Below, piece by piece: positions 12,377-22,619 of a stretch of 64,000 nucleotides of DNA. The first letter of the stretch is position 1. Each line of letters begins with the position of its first letter. Below the pieces are notes generated by a model. That model was not told where the DNA came from. It saw only the letters and a list, made by a program, of their open reading frames with translations, and ran no database searches. This DNA is from Carettochelys insculpta (Eukaryota > Chordata > Testudines > Carettochelyidae): NCBI RefSeq assembly GCF_033958435.1, contig NC_134138.1:79160298-79224297 (forward strand), given 5' to 3'. A program made the translations under genes and the position numbers.

Positions 12377-14438
12377 TTTTTGCATGTCCGCCCAAGTGCT
12401 CATCTTACAAGGAATATGGTCACAGTTGTATAAAAGACAAGAGCAGCCAGAGAAAGGAATCTTGGAATTGGTACTATAGATCTGTGATTCTCAACCTCTC
12501 CCTATTATTGTACTTCTTTCAGGAGTCTGATTTGTTTTGCATATGCCATCTGTCACCTTACATAGAAACTACCTATTTACAAAATCAGAGCACCTTATTG
12601 CTGAAAAGTTGCTTACTTTCTCATTTCATCTGTATTTAGCTTGTACTGACTTCACTAACATGTTCATGTAGTCTGTTGTAAAACTAGGCAAGTATCTACA
12701 TTAGGTGATGTTTTCTCTGCAAGACCTGTGTGTATCACTGGTTGAGAATTGCTGCTGTAGATAAACAGGGCAGCAGAATTAGAACTGTGTACTCCTTGCT
12801 CCAAAAGCTATATGGACTGTGATTTGTACCCAGTTCATGCACAGGTGACAAAGGAGGGCAGACGTTTCCCAGTTTATCTATTTATTTTTATATATTTTAA
12901 ATCTAATCTCTACAGAAGCACTAGACAGCTTGATTATTAATTATAGCCACAATCCACCAAGGAACACATAAAACACTCAGCAGCGTAACACTTTACCCCA
13001 GAAAAATAAATTAATTTGACATGCCAATAAATCAAAGTAGCAAAATATATATCATCTCGCCTCACCAAAATCCCACTGTGTTCTCTCTATCTTGTGGAGT
13101 GCACAGGTACAGGGCCCCTAGTTTCTCTACAGATCTCTAAATTTCTCACAGTTATATTATAATGCCTTTTATGTGGGATACAGGGAATGATGGACCATGA
13201 ACCACATGCAAAGTGAAGAGGATAAGGGACCTTTGGAATCACTGTAGATTGTATTGTGTAAAAAACCAGTGATCTGCAATGGAAAACTGCACGCCAAGTG
13301 TTATTCATCAATATCTCTTTTCCTACCACTCATACTGTGGTGACTTACAGATTGTATTTGTTGGTCTTCTATGGGTTATTCTTGTGGGACCCGTAAGACT
13401 GTTCTTGTAGACAGCCTGATTCATACTGAAAATGTACACTTCATTTGTCGAAAACAGAAGAGCAGCACTAAGTAGAATAAGAGGCAGGGGATTACATCGT
13501 CCTCTTGGCATCCTCTTGGCATCTCACTACTGGAACAAGAACTGCATAGGAAAACCATGTTACTGCAAAGTCTTTGTGGCACGTTATTTTAAGATGTTTG
13601 TTCACTCTTGGCATGTAAAATGGTAGAAATCAAATTCAGATATTGTTTTCGTAGATTAAAGTGTACATTTTGTGTCATTAAGAGTTATCGTCTGTTAACC
13701 GATGCCATGGAACCATACTTTCTGTTTATAGAGATTGGATTAAAATAAAACAAAGGGAGAGTTGCGTGTTGAACCTATAATAAACACCTTTGTGTGATTT
13801 TGAATTGTTTCAGTGAGATGGGGCAACCACAATGCAAGCACAGAATGAAAAATCCATCACGGTCTATGAACAGGTCTATTAATACATCTAAAATATTAAA
13901 TAGCAGTACAAAGTTGTCCACCAAAAACCTGGTTATTCATATTAACTATTTTTATTTGTCTCATCAAAAATCCTAATTGTATATCGACCTGACTCGTATT
14001 CACAATTCTAACTCTTCACACACAAGGTTTTCTTTCACTATTCATGATGGAGGCTCTCATTCAGGAATGTACCCCTTAGCATTTGAGCCAATCCAACCAA
14101 GGGGATTTAAGCATGTGCTAAACTGCTTTCCTGAATGGATATGGAATTGTGCATGTACAGGTGTTTTTCAGCCCCAAAGCTGCATTGGTGAAGCAAATAT
14201 TAGTCTAGTGAAGAACATAATGAAGCAGTGGTGTCTCTAATGTTTTTCTGTTGAAAGACAGAATACATTTTGTTATGTGCACAGAGGCATGTGTTGGTGT
14301 GCACCATCAATAGAAACACAGGCTGCTGGCTGTGGGTCTGCTGCTAATCAGCTGGGCAGCACCTGAATCTCTCCTGGGTGGCTACCCAAGTGCTCAGTGT
14401 AAGTAGTTTTGGGCACAAAATCAGAGAAGATAGCACAC
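12377..14438. other. No recognisable gene
   Basis: AT-rich sequence with motif-free open frames shorter than 95 codons. No repeat family is recognised. Confidence 0.45.
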
Positions 14439-14441
14439 TTA

Positions 14442-14584
14442 AGCTGCGTCTACACGTGCACGCTACTTCGAAGTAGCGGCACCAACTTCGAAATAGCGCC
14501 CGTCGCGTCTACACGCGTCGGGCGCTATTTCGAAGTTAACTTCGACGTTAGGCGGCGAGACGTCGAAGTCGCTAACCTCATGAG
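14442..14584 (-). mobile_element. Copy A of the MITE, right-end part
   Basis: Minus-oriented right terminal 143 bases. It breaks at ...cctcatGAG where copy B begins and resumes at 16009 with GAGgagatagg. Removing B with one GAG restores the order seen in the intact minus-strand copy at 48059-48740. Confidence 0.8.
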
Positions 14585-16008
14585 GGCTACGTCTACACGT
14601 GCAGCCAACATCGAAATAGCTTATTTCGATGTTGCGACATCGAAATAGGCTATTTCGATGAATAACGTCTACACGTCCTCCAGGGCCGGCAACGTCGATG
14701 TTCAACTTCGACGTTGCTCAGCCCAACATCGAAATAGGCCCAGCGAGAGAACGTCTACGGCTACGTCTACACGTGCACCCAACTTCGAAATAGCTTATTT
14801 CGATGTTGCGACATCGAAATAGACTATTTCGATGAATAACGTCTACACGTCCTCCAGGGCTGGCAACGTCGATGTTCAACTTCGACGTTGCTCAGCCCAA
14901 CATCGAAATAGGCACAGCGAGGGAACGTCTACACGGCAAAGTAGCACACATCGAAATAAGGGAGCCAGGCACAGCTGCAGACAGGGTCACGGGGCGGACT
15001 CAACAGCAAGTCGCTCCCTTAAAGGGCCCCTCCCAGACACACTTTCATTAAACAGTGCAAGATACACAGAGCCAACAACTAGTTGCAGACCCTGTATATG
15101 CAGCACGGACCCCCAGCTGCAGCAGCAGCAGCCAGAAGCCCTGGGCTAAGGGCTGCTGCCCACGGTGACCACAGAGCCCCGCAAGGGCTGGAGAGAGAGT
15201 ATCTCTCAACCCCCCAGCTGATGGCCGCCATGGAGGACCCCGCTATTTCGAAGTTGCGGGATGCGGATCGTCTACACGTCCCTACTTCGATGTTGAACGT
15301 CGAAGTAGGGCGCTATTCCCATCCCCTCATGGGGTTAGCGACTTCGACGTCTCGCCGCCTAACGTCGATTTCAACTTCGAAATAGCGCCCAACACGTGTA
15401 GACGTGACGGGCGCTATTTCGAAGTTACTGCCGCTACTTCGAAGTAGCGTGCACGTGTAGACGCAGCTTACACGTCAAAGTAGCACACATCGAAATAGGG
15501 ATGCCAGGCACAGCTGCAGACAGGGTCACAGGGCGGACTCAACAGCCAGCCGCTCCCTTAAAGGGCCCCTCCCAGACACAGTTGCACTAAACAACACAAG
15601 ATACACAGAGCTGACAACTGGTTGCAGACCCTGTGCCTGCAGCATAGATCCCCAGCTGCTGCAGCAGCAGCCAGAAGCCCTGGGCTAAGGGCTGCTGCCC
15701 ACGGTGACCATAGAGCCCCGCAGGGGCTGGAGAGAGAGCATCTCTCAACCCCCCAGCTGATGGCCGCCATGGAGGACCCAGCAATTTCGACGTTGCGGGA
15801 CGCGGATCGTCTACACGGTCCCTACTTCGATGTTGAACGTCGAAGTAGGGCGCTATTCCTATCTCCTCATGAGGTTAGTGACTTCGACGTCTCGCTGCCT
15901 AACGTCGAAGTTAACTTCGAAATAGCGCCTGACGTGTGTAGACGCGACGGGCGCTATTTCGAAGTTGGTGCCACTACTTCGAAGTAGCATGCACGTGTAG
16001 ACGCAGCC
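14585..16008 (+). mobile_element. Copy B, inserted into copy A
   Basis: Starts GGCTACGTCTACACGTG and ends GTGTAGACGCAGCC, flanked by GAG on both sides (14582-14584 and 16009-16011). It is interrupted by copy C between 14759 and 15468. Its internal variants (catagatcc, gtcaaag, gggccggc) match copy A and differ from C and D, so A and B belong to one subfamily. Confidence 0.85.
14759..15468 (+). mobile_element. Copy C, complete MITE inserted into copy B
   Basis: A complete 710-bp element, GGCTACGTCTACACGTG to GTGTAGACGCAGCT, with TAC on both sides (14756-14758 and 15469-15471). Removing it rejoins copy B exactly as gtctac-acgtcaaag. It is nearly identical to the copies at 41307-42016 and 60270-60979, sharing the gtatatgcagcacgg and ggagccagg variants. 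The core contains cccttaaagggcccctccc, also found upstream of the full-length transposase gene at 54.96 kb. Confidence 0.88.
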
Positions 16009-16011
16009 GAG

Positions 16012-16530
16012 GAGATAGGAATAGCGCCCTACTTCGACGTTCAACGTCGAAGTAGGGACCGTGTAGACGATCCGCATCCCGCAACATCGAAATTGCTGGG
16101 TCCTCCATGGCGGCCATCAGCTGGGGGGTTGAGAGACGCTCTCTCTCCAGCCCCTGCGGGGCTCTATGGTCACCGTGGGCAGCAGCCCTTAGCCCAGGGC
16201 TTCTGGCTGCTTCTGCGGCAGCTGGGGATCTATGCTGCAGGCACAGGGTCTGCAACCAGTTGTCAGCTCTGTGGATCTTGTGTTGTTTAGTGCAACTGTG
16301 TCTGGGAGGGGCCCTTTAAGGGAGCGGCTTGCTGTTGAGTCCTCCCTGTGACCCTGTCTGCAGCTGTGCCTGGCATCCCTATTTCGATGTGTGCTACTTT
16401 GACGTGTAGACGTTCCCTCGCTGCGCCTATTTTGATGTTGGGCTGAGCAACGTCGAAGTTGAACATCGACGTTGCCGGCCCTGGAGGACGTGTAGACGTT
16501 ATTCATCGAAATAGACTATTTCGATGTCGC
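16012..16530 (-). mobile_element. Copy A, remaining internal part
   Basis: Continues copy A on the minus strand after the GAG duplication. It runs to the palindromic ATTTCGATGTCGCAAC region at about 16515-16540, where it passes directly into copy D in the opposite orientation. The expected terminal 50 or so bases of the left end are missing. Confidence 0.75.
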
Positions 16531-17190
16531 AACATCGAAATAGGCTATTTCGATGAATAACGTCTACACGTCCTCCAGGGCTGGCAATGTCGATGTTGAA
16601 CTTCGACGTTGCGCAGCACCACATCGAAATAGGCGCTGCGAGGGAACGTCTACACGCCAAAGTAGCACACGTCGAAATAAGGGTGCCAGGCACAGCTGCA
16701 GACAGGGTCACAGGGCGGACTCAACAGCAAGCCGCTACCTTAAAGGGCCCCTCCCAGACACAGTTGCACTATACAACACAAGATACACAGAGCCTACAAC
16801 TGGTTGCAGACCCTGTGCCTGCAGCATGGATCCCCAGCTGCCGCAGCAGCAGCCAGAAGCCCTGGGCTAAGGGCTGCTGCCCACGGTGACCATAGAGCCC
16901 TGCAGGGGCTGGAGAGAGAGCATCTCTCAACCCCCCAGCTGATGGCCGCCATGGAGGACCCGGCAATTTCGACGTTGCGGGACGCGGATCGTCTACACGG
17001 TCCCTACTTCGACGTTGAACGTCGAAGTAGGGCGCTATTCCGATCCCCTCATGAGGTTAGCGACTTCGACATCTCGCCGCCTAACGTCGAAGTTAACTTC
17101 GAAATAGCGCCCGACGCGTGTAGCCGCGACGGGCGCTATTTCGAAGTTAGTGCCGCTACTTCGAAGTAGCGTGCATGTGTAGACACAGCT
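16531..17190 (+). mobile_element. Copy D, head-to-head with copy A
   Basis: Plus-oriented copy lacking its left terminus; the right end is complete (...GTGTAGACACAGCT) and supplies the right end of the compound unit. Its variants (gccaaag, aagggtgcc, catggatcc) match the copy at 48059-48740 and not copy A, so the dimer joins two subfamilies. Confidence 0.8.
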
Positions 17191-17483
17191 TTAGAATGAT
17201 ATAGGGAAATGATAATACAGAAACAGCTACCTTCTGAAGCTGGAACACATTCAGAATATCTAACATTGCTTGTTTGGAGAGATGCTCTTTCCTCTTGCTG
17301 ATAAAATTGCACATAGTAGCTTAGCTTCAAAGTGCTCTGATTCATTGTATTTAGACTTGTAAATTCAAACAAATATAGCTTCAGGGCAGTGAACAGAGGA
17401 AAAAAATTCTTCCTTGGGAATGGAGAGTCCTGCCCTTGGGTGTGTTTGAGTAGGGATTAGTTGCTACTAAGGACTTCGTAATA

Positions 17484-18060
17484 CAGTAAATCCTTGATTT
17501 AATGGACTAATGGGTGGAGGTGTGTCTGCAACTCCCAAAAGTCTGTTATACCCAAGAATTTACTGCCCAGCCACCCTCCCCCACCAGGCTCTCCTAGCTC
17601 CAGTTCCCCCTCCAGAAATAAACCCGCCACTCATCAGAACCACCACTGCCAAAGGTGCCTCTGGACCCTGTCATATGGCTGGCAACCTGCCACATGCATT
17701 TGGACCCACCTTGCCCCACGCAGCTGGAGGCACCCTACCACATGACTGGAAGCACCACTGCGTAGCCTGGAGGAGCTGCCACCAGAGCTTCTATGTCCTC
17801 CTCCCACCGGGGGTGCTGTGTGTATGTGAGTACCAGTCTGCACATGTATGTGTCCCACCCCTGCTGGGAGGAGTGCATGGTGGCTCTGGCAGAGAAAGTG
17901 GCAGCTTCTCCAAGCAGTGACAGCAGTACGTCTCTTGACTTTTTTTTTCTTGGGGGTGTGATTTTACAGATCTCAGTGACTTTGGGAACAACTAGTCGTG
18001 GGGGGGTCCATTGTTCCCAGAGTCCACAAAATTGTAGTCCTTAAAATCAAGGATTTACTG
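17484..18060. mobile_element. Tigger-like element with clean inverted ends
   Basis: Starts CAGTAAATCCTTGATTT and ends with the complement (AATCAAGGATTTACTG); about 17 terminal bases match perfectly. TA flanks both ends (17482-17483 and 18061-18062). The interior is GC-rich and non-coding. A 136-codon open frame inside it is proline- and histidine-rich low-complexity sequence and is not a transposase. Confidence 0.82.
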
Positions 18061-18291
18061 TAATTATTAACATGTTTATCTTGGGTCTGATTTGTCAGGG
18101 GTTGTAAACCTTATGCAGTCATTTACACTTATGCAGAGAAGATATAAAATATTCTCACATCAGAAGAATAGCATTTTGCACCAACTTTGCGAAAGTATAA
18201 ATGAGTACACAGAATACAAGGAAGAGGAGAATCGAGTCCTCTGGCCAGATTCTGTAGTTTGCAACAGCTATAGTCAGTTCAGGTTTGTCTA
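18061..18291. other. Short unassigned spacer
   Basis: AT-rich and without recognisable content. Confidence 0.4.
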
Positions 18292-18841
18292 CACAGTAAA
18301 GTTATATCAAAATAACGTCCAATATTTCAAAACACCTTTGTGAGTATCTATGCAATGCAGCCACTATTTCAAAATAATTTTGAACCAGCAGATGGTTTAT
18401 TTCAAATTTGGTAAACATCATTATATGATGAATAGCACCTGTTCTGAGTCTTTTCTGGTATGGCTATGGTCTGAAAAAGTTGGTTTGTCCCACAAAAGCT
18501 GTAAATTATTTTGTTAGTCTTTTAAGTGCTGCTGGACTGCCTTTTTGTTTTGATAGAATATAGACTAACACAGCTATCTCTCTGTTACTACTCTGAAATA
18601 GATATTTCAGATAAGGGCTGTGTAGACAGGGAATAGGTGCTATTTTGAAATAAACTATTCTGGAATAGCTTATTCTGAAATAATTCTGCTGTGTAGACAT
18701 GGTATTTTGGATTAGAGCACCTGGAAGCACCATAATCCAAAATATGCTCTATTGTGTGTAGACACATTATTTCAGAATACATTTTGGAATAATAACTCTG
18801 GAATAAGCTATTCTGGAATAACCTTGCTGTACAGAAATACT
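18292..18841. mobile_element. Harbinger-type MITE interrupted by a Penelope-like repeat
   Basis: Left end GGTTTGTCTACACAGTAAAG and a decayed right end near 18818-18841 (ccttgctgtacagaaat). The interior is rich in tatttcaaaataa and ttctggaataa units that form hairpins. A Penelope-like terminal repeat (18465-18598) interrupts it. Confidence 0.6.
18465..18598 (+). mobile_element. Penelope-like terminal repeat fragment
   Basis: Contains tctgaaaaagttggtttgtc, ttttgttagtcttttaagtg, and tatagactaacacagctat near the end. These are the same blocks found in the copies at 33.9, 36.1, 44.6 and 63.6 kb. Confidence 0.6.
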
Positions 18842-18845
18842 CTTT

Positions 18846-19273
18846 GGCTGTGTCTACACGTGCCGTTTCTTCCTGAAGTGGCATGCTAATGAGCTACCCG
18901 GAAGATGCTAATGAGGCACGGATGCAAATTGTCTGTGCCTCATTAGCATATCAGCATGTGGTTTGGAGTCCAGAAGAAGGTCTTCCAGATTCTGAAGTAC
19001 ACGTGCAGAAGTGCGGCCTTTGGGGATCTTCCAGAAGGAAACCCTCCTCCCAGAAGCCCTTTCTTCCTCAAGGAGGGTTTCCTTCTGGAAGATCCACACA
19101 GGTTGTGTGTCTGCATGTGTACTTTGGAGTCCAGAAAAGCTTCTTCCAGACTCTGAACCACATGCCGATATGCTAATAAGGCATAGAAAATTTGCCTCTG
19201 CACCTCATTAGCATCTTCTGGATAGCTCATTAGCGTGCCGCTTCTGGAAGAAGTGGCATATGTAGACACAGCC
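18846..19273. mobile_element. Palindromic Harbinger-type MITE
   Basis: GGCTGTGTCTACACGTGCCG at the left and its near-complement ...TATGTAGACACAGCC at the right, flanked by TTT on both sides (18843-18845 and 19274-19276). The two halves are largely complementary (cattagcat and cttctggaag blocks), so the whole element can fold back. It is non-coding. Confidence 0.82.
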
Positions 19274-19276
19274 TTT

Positions 19277-19708
19277 GGCTACAGCTACACTAGAAGCATC
19301 TGTTGACGGATGTTTCTGTTGGAAGAGATCTTCTGACAAAATATCTGTTGACAGAGTGCAACCACACATTAAAGTGGATCAAAAGAGTGATCTGCTCTGC
19401 CAATAGAGCGGCTGGACTGCCCAGCTGTTCTCTTGACAAAACGGACAACCAGAAGCACAGCAGAGAGGACTGCCCAATGTCCTAGAAGCCCTGTCTGTCA
19501 ACAGAAGGCCTCCCGAAACATTTTTGTGGACAGACTCTGTCGACAAAGGCACTCCTCCTCATCTGAGAGAGGCAGAAGGTTGTCGGTGGAAGTGCCAAGT
19601 TTCGTCAACAGTCTGTTTACAAAATGCATTCTCTGTGTGGACATGAGGCGAGTTTTGTTGACAAAACTCCAGTTCTGTTGAAAAAAAAACACTAGTATAG
19701 CTGTAGCC
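19277..19708. mobile_element. Harbinger-type MITE, GTCGACAAAA subfamily
   Basis: Starts GGCTACAGCTACACTAG directly after the TTT of the preceding element and ends ...CTAGTATAGCTGTAGCC. The interior has ctgttgaca and tttgtcgacaaag blocks like the element at 10262-10681. Confidence 0.72.
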
Positions 19709-22619
19709 TTCAGTGCCATAGTTAAGAAAGATCAAAAGTCTCTCAAAGCCTGGAGCAGGTCAAGGGCCAGCTTGACCCTACATAAACTAGGACATCTAGA
19801 ATTCTGCTCTAACTTACATCAAGCTGTTCAGGTCTTGAAGGGATTATTCTGGCAATTGGGAATAGACTCACTTCGCTCTACTTCTTTTCATTAGTAGATG
19901 GGAAAAGGCTGGACTAGATCTTCACTTGCACAGTCACAACCCCAGATCTGCCTGATTAATGACTATCCTTTGCCATCAAAGACAAATCTCTATGGAGAAT
20001 CTGTACCCCACATTCAAGAGGTCCTTCAATTTATCCCAAATACCTGCTTGTCAGGATATATTTCTTTCTATTGCTTTACGTTACGAAGTCACAGACTGTA
20101 CTGAAATAAATGCATGCACATAGCAGAGGGTGCAGAAGTTGAAAGCAGACATTTTGCTGCGTGTATTGATTTTTCATGTGAAGACTGAAATAAACAGGGG
20201 TTGTTACATTTGTAGAACACTGATTCTTCTAGTTCAGCAGTAGCTAAAAATCTGCTTACAGGTTGAATGCAAAGGAAGCAATGGGATGTGTGCTTTCCTT
20301 CATGTTTGGAGATGTATGCAAATGATCATAAAGATAATGGAGTGTGGAAGGGGATTTTGGTTTATATCTAGCTTGGATTTTTACCTCAGAAATAGCCGTA
20401 AAGGCCAATGATGTCTCTCTTGTTTTTACTAAATTTTTAAAGAAATAGAGAACAGAAGTGAGTGCGTTCTTTTAGAGTAATTGAAAGGTTAGAAGTTAAT
20501 TCTTCAACATGGAGATCCTTTCCCTCCACTGCCAGCAAGTCATTCAAATTAAATGTCTACAAAAACAAACAAAATGCCTTATTTTTAAATTGCCTGACTG
20601 CAAATCCTTCCCTCCTTGATTATATATCTCAAATCTTGACAAGTTGTGAATTCATATTCCCTCTACTTCCTGTGTTCATTTTTCCCCAGGAAAATCTGGG
20701 TGAAGAATAACTGAATTTCTAATTTAAAAATAAGGCTACCCCCCCACCCCCGCAAAAAAAAAAGGGATTATGACTCAGGATTTCAGTAAATATTAGAAAT
20801 AAAAAAGCCAACCTCATTTTCCCCCTTTATGAATTGGTTTCAACTCAGTATCAAAGCTCTGCTTTTGTCTCTTGTCTCCCACTGCCAGCCCTGCTGATGC
20901 AGGAGGGTAGAAGGGCAAAGAGGTTAGTTGCCCCAGGACCTGGCAAGTCAAAATTCCCCATGGCTCCCCATCATCGCCATGGATACTGTGGCAGTAGCTG
21001 GAGCTCAGGCCCTTTAAATGACCACAGAAGGTCTGTGCAGTGCACTCTGAATGGCTCTGAGAGTTGGCAGAGGTTTGCACAGCACAGTCCAAGTAGCGTG
21101 AGACTGGCTGCTTTTTGGCCCTGTCTCTTTCTCCTGAGGCCCCGCTTCTACCAGTGGCGTGAAGCTGCTCCCCCCGACACCTTGCTAAGAGGCCCAGGGA
21201 GTTTGTTGGTTCCCTGTCTCACTGCTATACCTTTGTTTTCCCTGCCCCATGCATGGCATGGCAGGACTTTGGCTTGGGTGAGGACTGCAGTATCAAATGC
21301 TTTTACGGCATGAAATCTTTTAAAAGTGAAAATAGGAGCTGATATCCAAACATCTCTAAATCCCTTTCTCTCCTGTTGGTTATTTAAAAACCTGGGATTT
21401 TTTCCCAGTGTGTTTCTTCCCTGTAGTAGGAAATCCATTATTATTAAGGCCTCAGACTAACAGAGAGCCCTGCACCTGTACAGGATCCCATTGGAGTCAA
21501 TGGTGATGGGTGTCACCTCAACATCTAAGAATCTAGGGCTATGCCTCTCGTGGAGGTGGAGTGCAGGACGCAATTTTGAAAGCCTGTGAGGTCGATGGAA
21601 GGCACTTAGTAGTGCAGACACATTAACTAGTAAATTGCTCCCACATGGCTTGTTCATTGCCCTGATGCAGTCATATAGACCCCTCCTTAGAGGGAGCATT
21701 TAGGGTCAGCTGTGAGCACTATTCAACATGTGCTGGCAGCTGCACTGCTCTGGGTGGAGCTCCTGTATGGGACTGACTCCGCCACACTTTCTCCCTACTC
21801 CCCAGTTGCTCCAGTGGTCGGAAAGGGCTGCTTCTTACTTCCCACCTGAAGCCATGTTCAGAGCTATTACCCCAGCCCTTCATGCTTACTTGATTATGGT
21901 GTCAAAGAGCACAGAGACAGCATACTGCAGGAAACCCATGCCGCCATCCTTGTAGCCTCCAAGCAGTTGCACTATTGAATTATATCTTTACTCCCTTTCA
22001 CTCTCCTGCACAGCAATGTTAGAGCAAGACTTTTACACCCATGTAATTCCACTACTTTCAGTGGGGTTAGTGCTGATGTGACAGAACTCAGGATATGGAC
22101 CTGTGGTGCCTTGTGAGTAATAGGTCCATCCAGGTATCGCTGCTTAGAAGGAACGATGCCCCCATTCTCCCCCCACTAGCTGAAGTGAGATTAACACAGA
22201 TACACAGGAGGAAAAAGACAAGGCAGGTGCTCATGGCTGAGCACTTGGAAGAGACACACAAAGGATGCATGCAGGCTGCTCTGGGACAGACAGGATGTGC
22301 AAGAATGGAGGGAAAAAATGATGGAAAATCATATAAAAGTGCTGTCCCAAATAACAAAGCAGAAGGCTCATGTTTTCAATAATTGAACAGAGTAACTCTA
22401 TATCCCCCATGCTACTCATGGCCAATTTCAGACCTCCCTGCCAATATTCAGTCCCTTACCCTCATCAGGGCCCCAGAACAATAGGGGGAAAGTCATGGAT
22501 ATCCATTCAGTCCACCCCCAGGGAATCGCTGCACAACAGAAGGCTGACATTCCTTTCCCTATACTCACCCCTCTGCCAATAGAGACCCCTGCATAAAACC
22601 AATGTAGATCAGAAAAAGA
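19709..22619. other. No recognisable gene
   Basis: Open frames reach 159 codons (20834-21313) but show no motif and have overlapping frames on the other strand. A C-rich then A-rich simple stretch lies at 20737-20763. I recognise no repeat family with confidence. Confidence 0.45.

Larger units (their letters stand above)
14442..17190. mobile_element. Compound Harbinger MITE: head-to-head dimer with nested copies
   Basis: The unit is flanked by TTA on both sides (14439-14441 and 17191-17193). Its two outer ends are both 'right-type' ends, AGCTGCGTCTACACGTG on the left and its near-complement on the right, and about 143 bases at 14442-14584 are nearly the exact complement of 17048-17190. It parses into four copies: A (minus), B (plus, inserted in A), C (plus, inserted in B) and D (plus, joined head-to-head to A). 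All are CpG-rich and dense in TTCGAAATAG-type palindromes. Confidence 0.85.

Noticed and set aside
14832..17169. Recurring 100-121-codon open frames inside every 710-bp MITE, apparently conserved proteins
   Set aside because: Equivalent frames are open on both strands and in several phases, run straight into the terminal repeats (ending in the same FEV...TSK from the end palindrome), and similarity follows DNA identity. Low stop density in GC-rich DNA explains them.
17510..17920. 136-codon open frame
   Set aside because: Proline- and histidine-rich low-complexity frame inside a Tigger-like element whose ends are complete, with an open frame opposite. No transposase motif.
20834..21313. 159-codon open frame, possible host exon
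   Set aside because: No motif, no convincing splice signals around it, and overlapping frames on the other strand.
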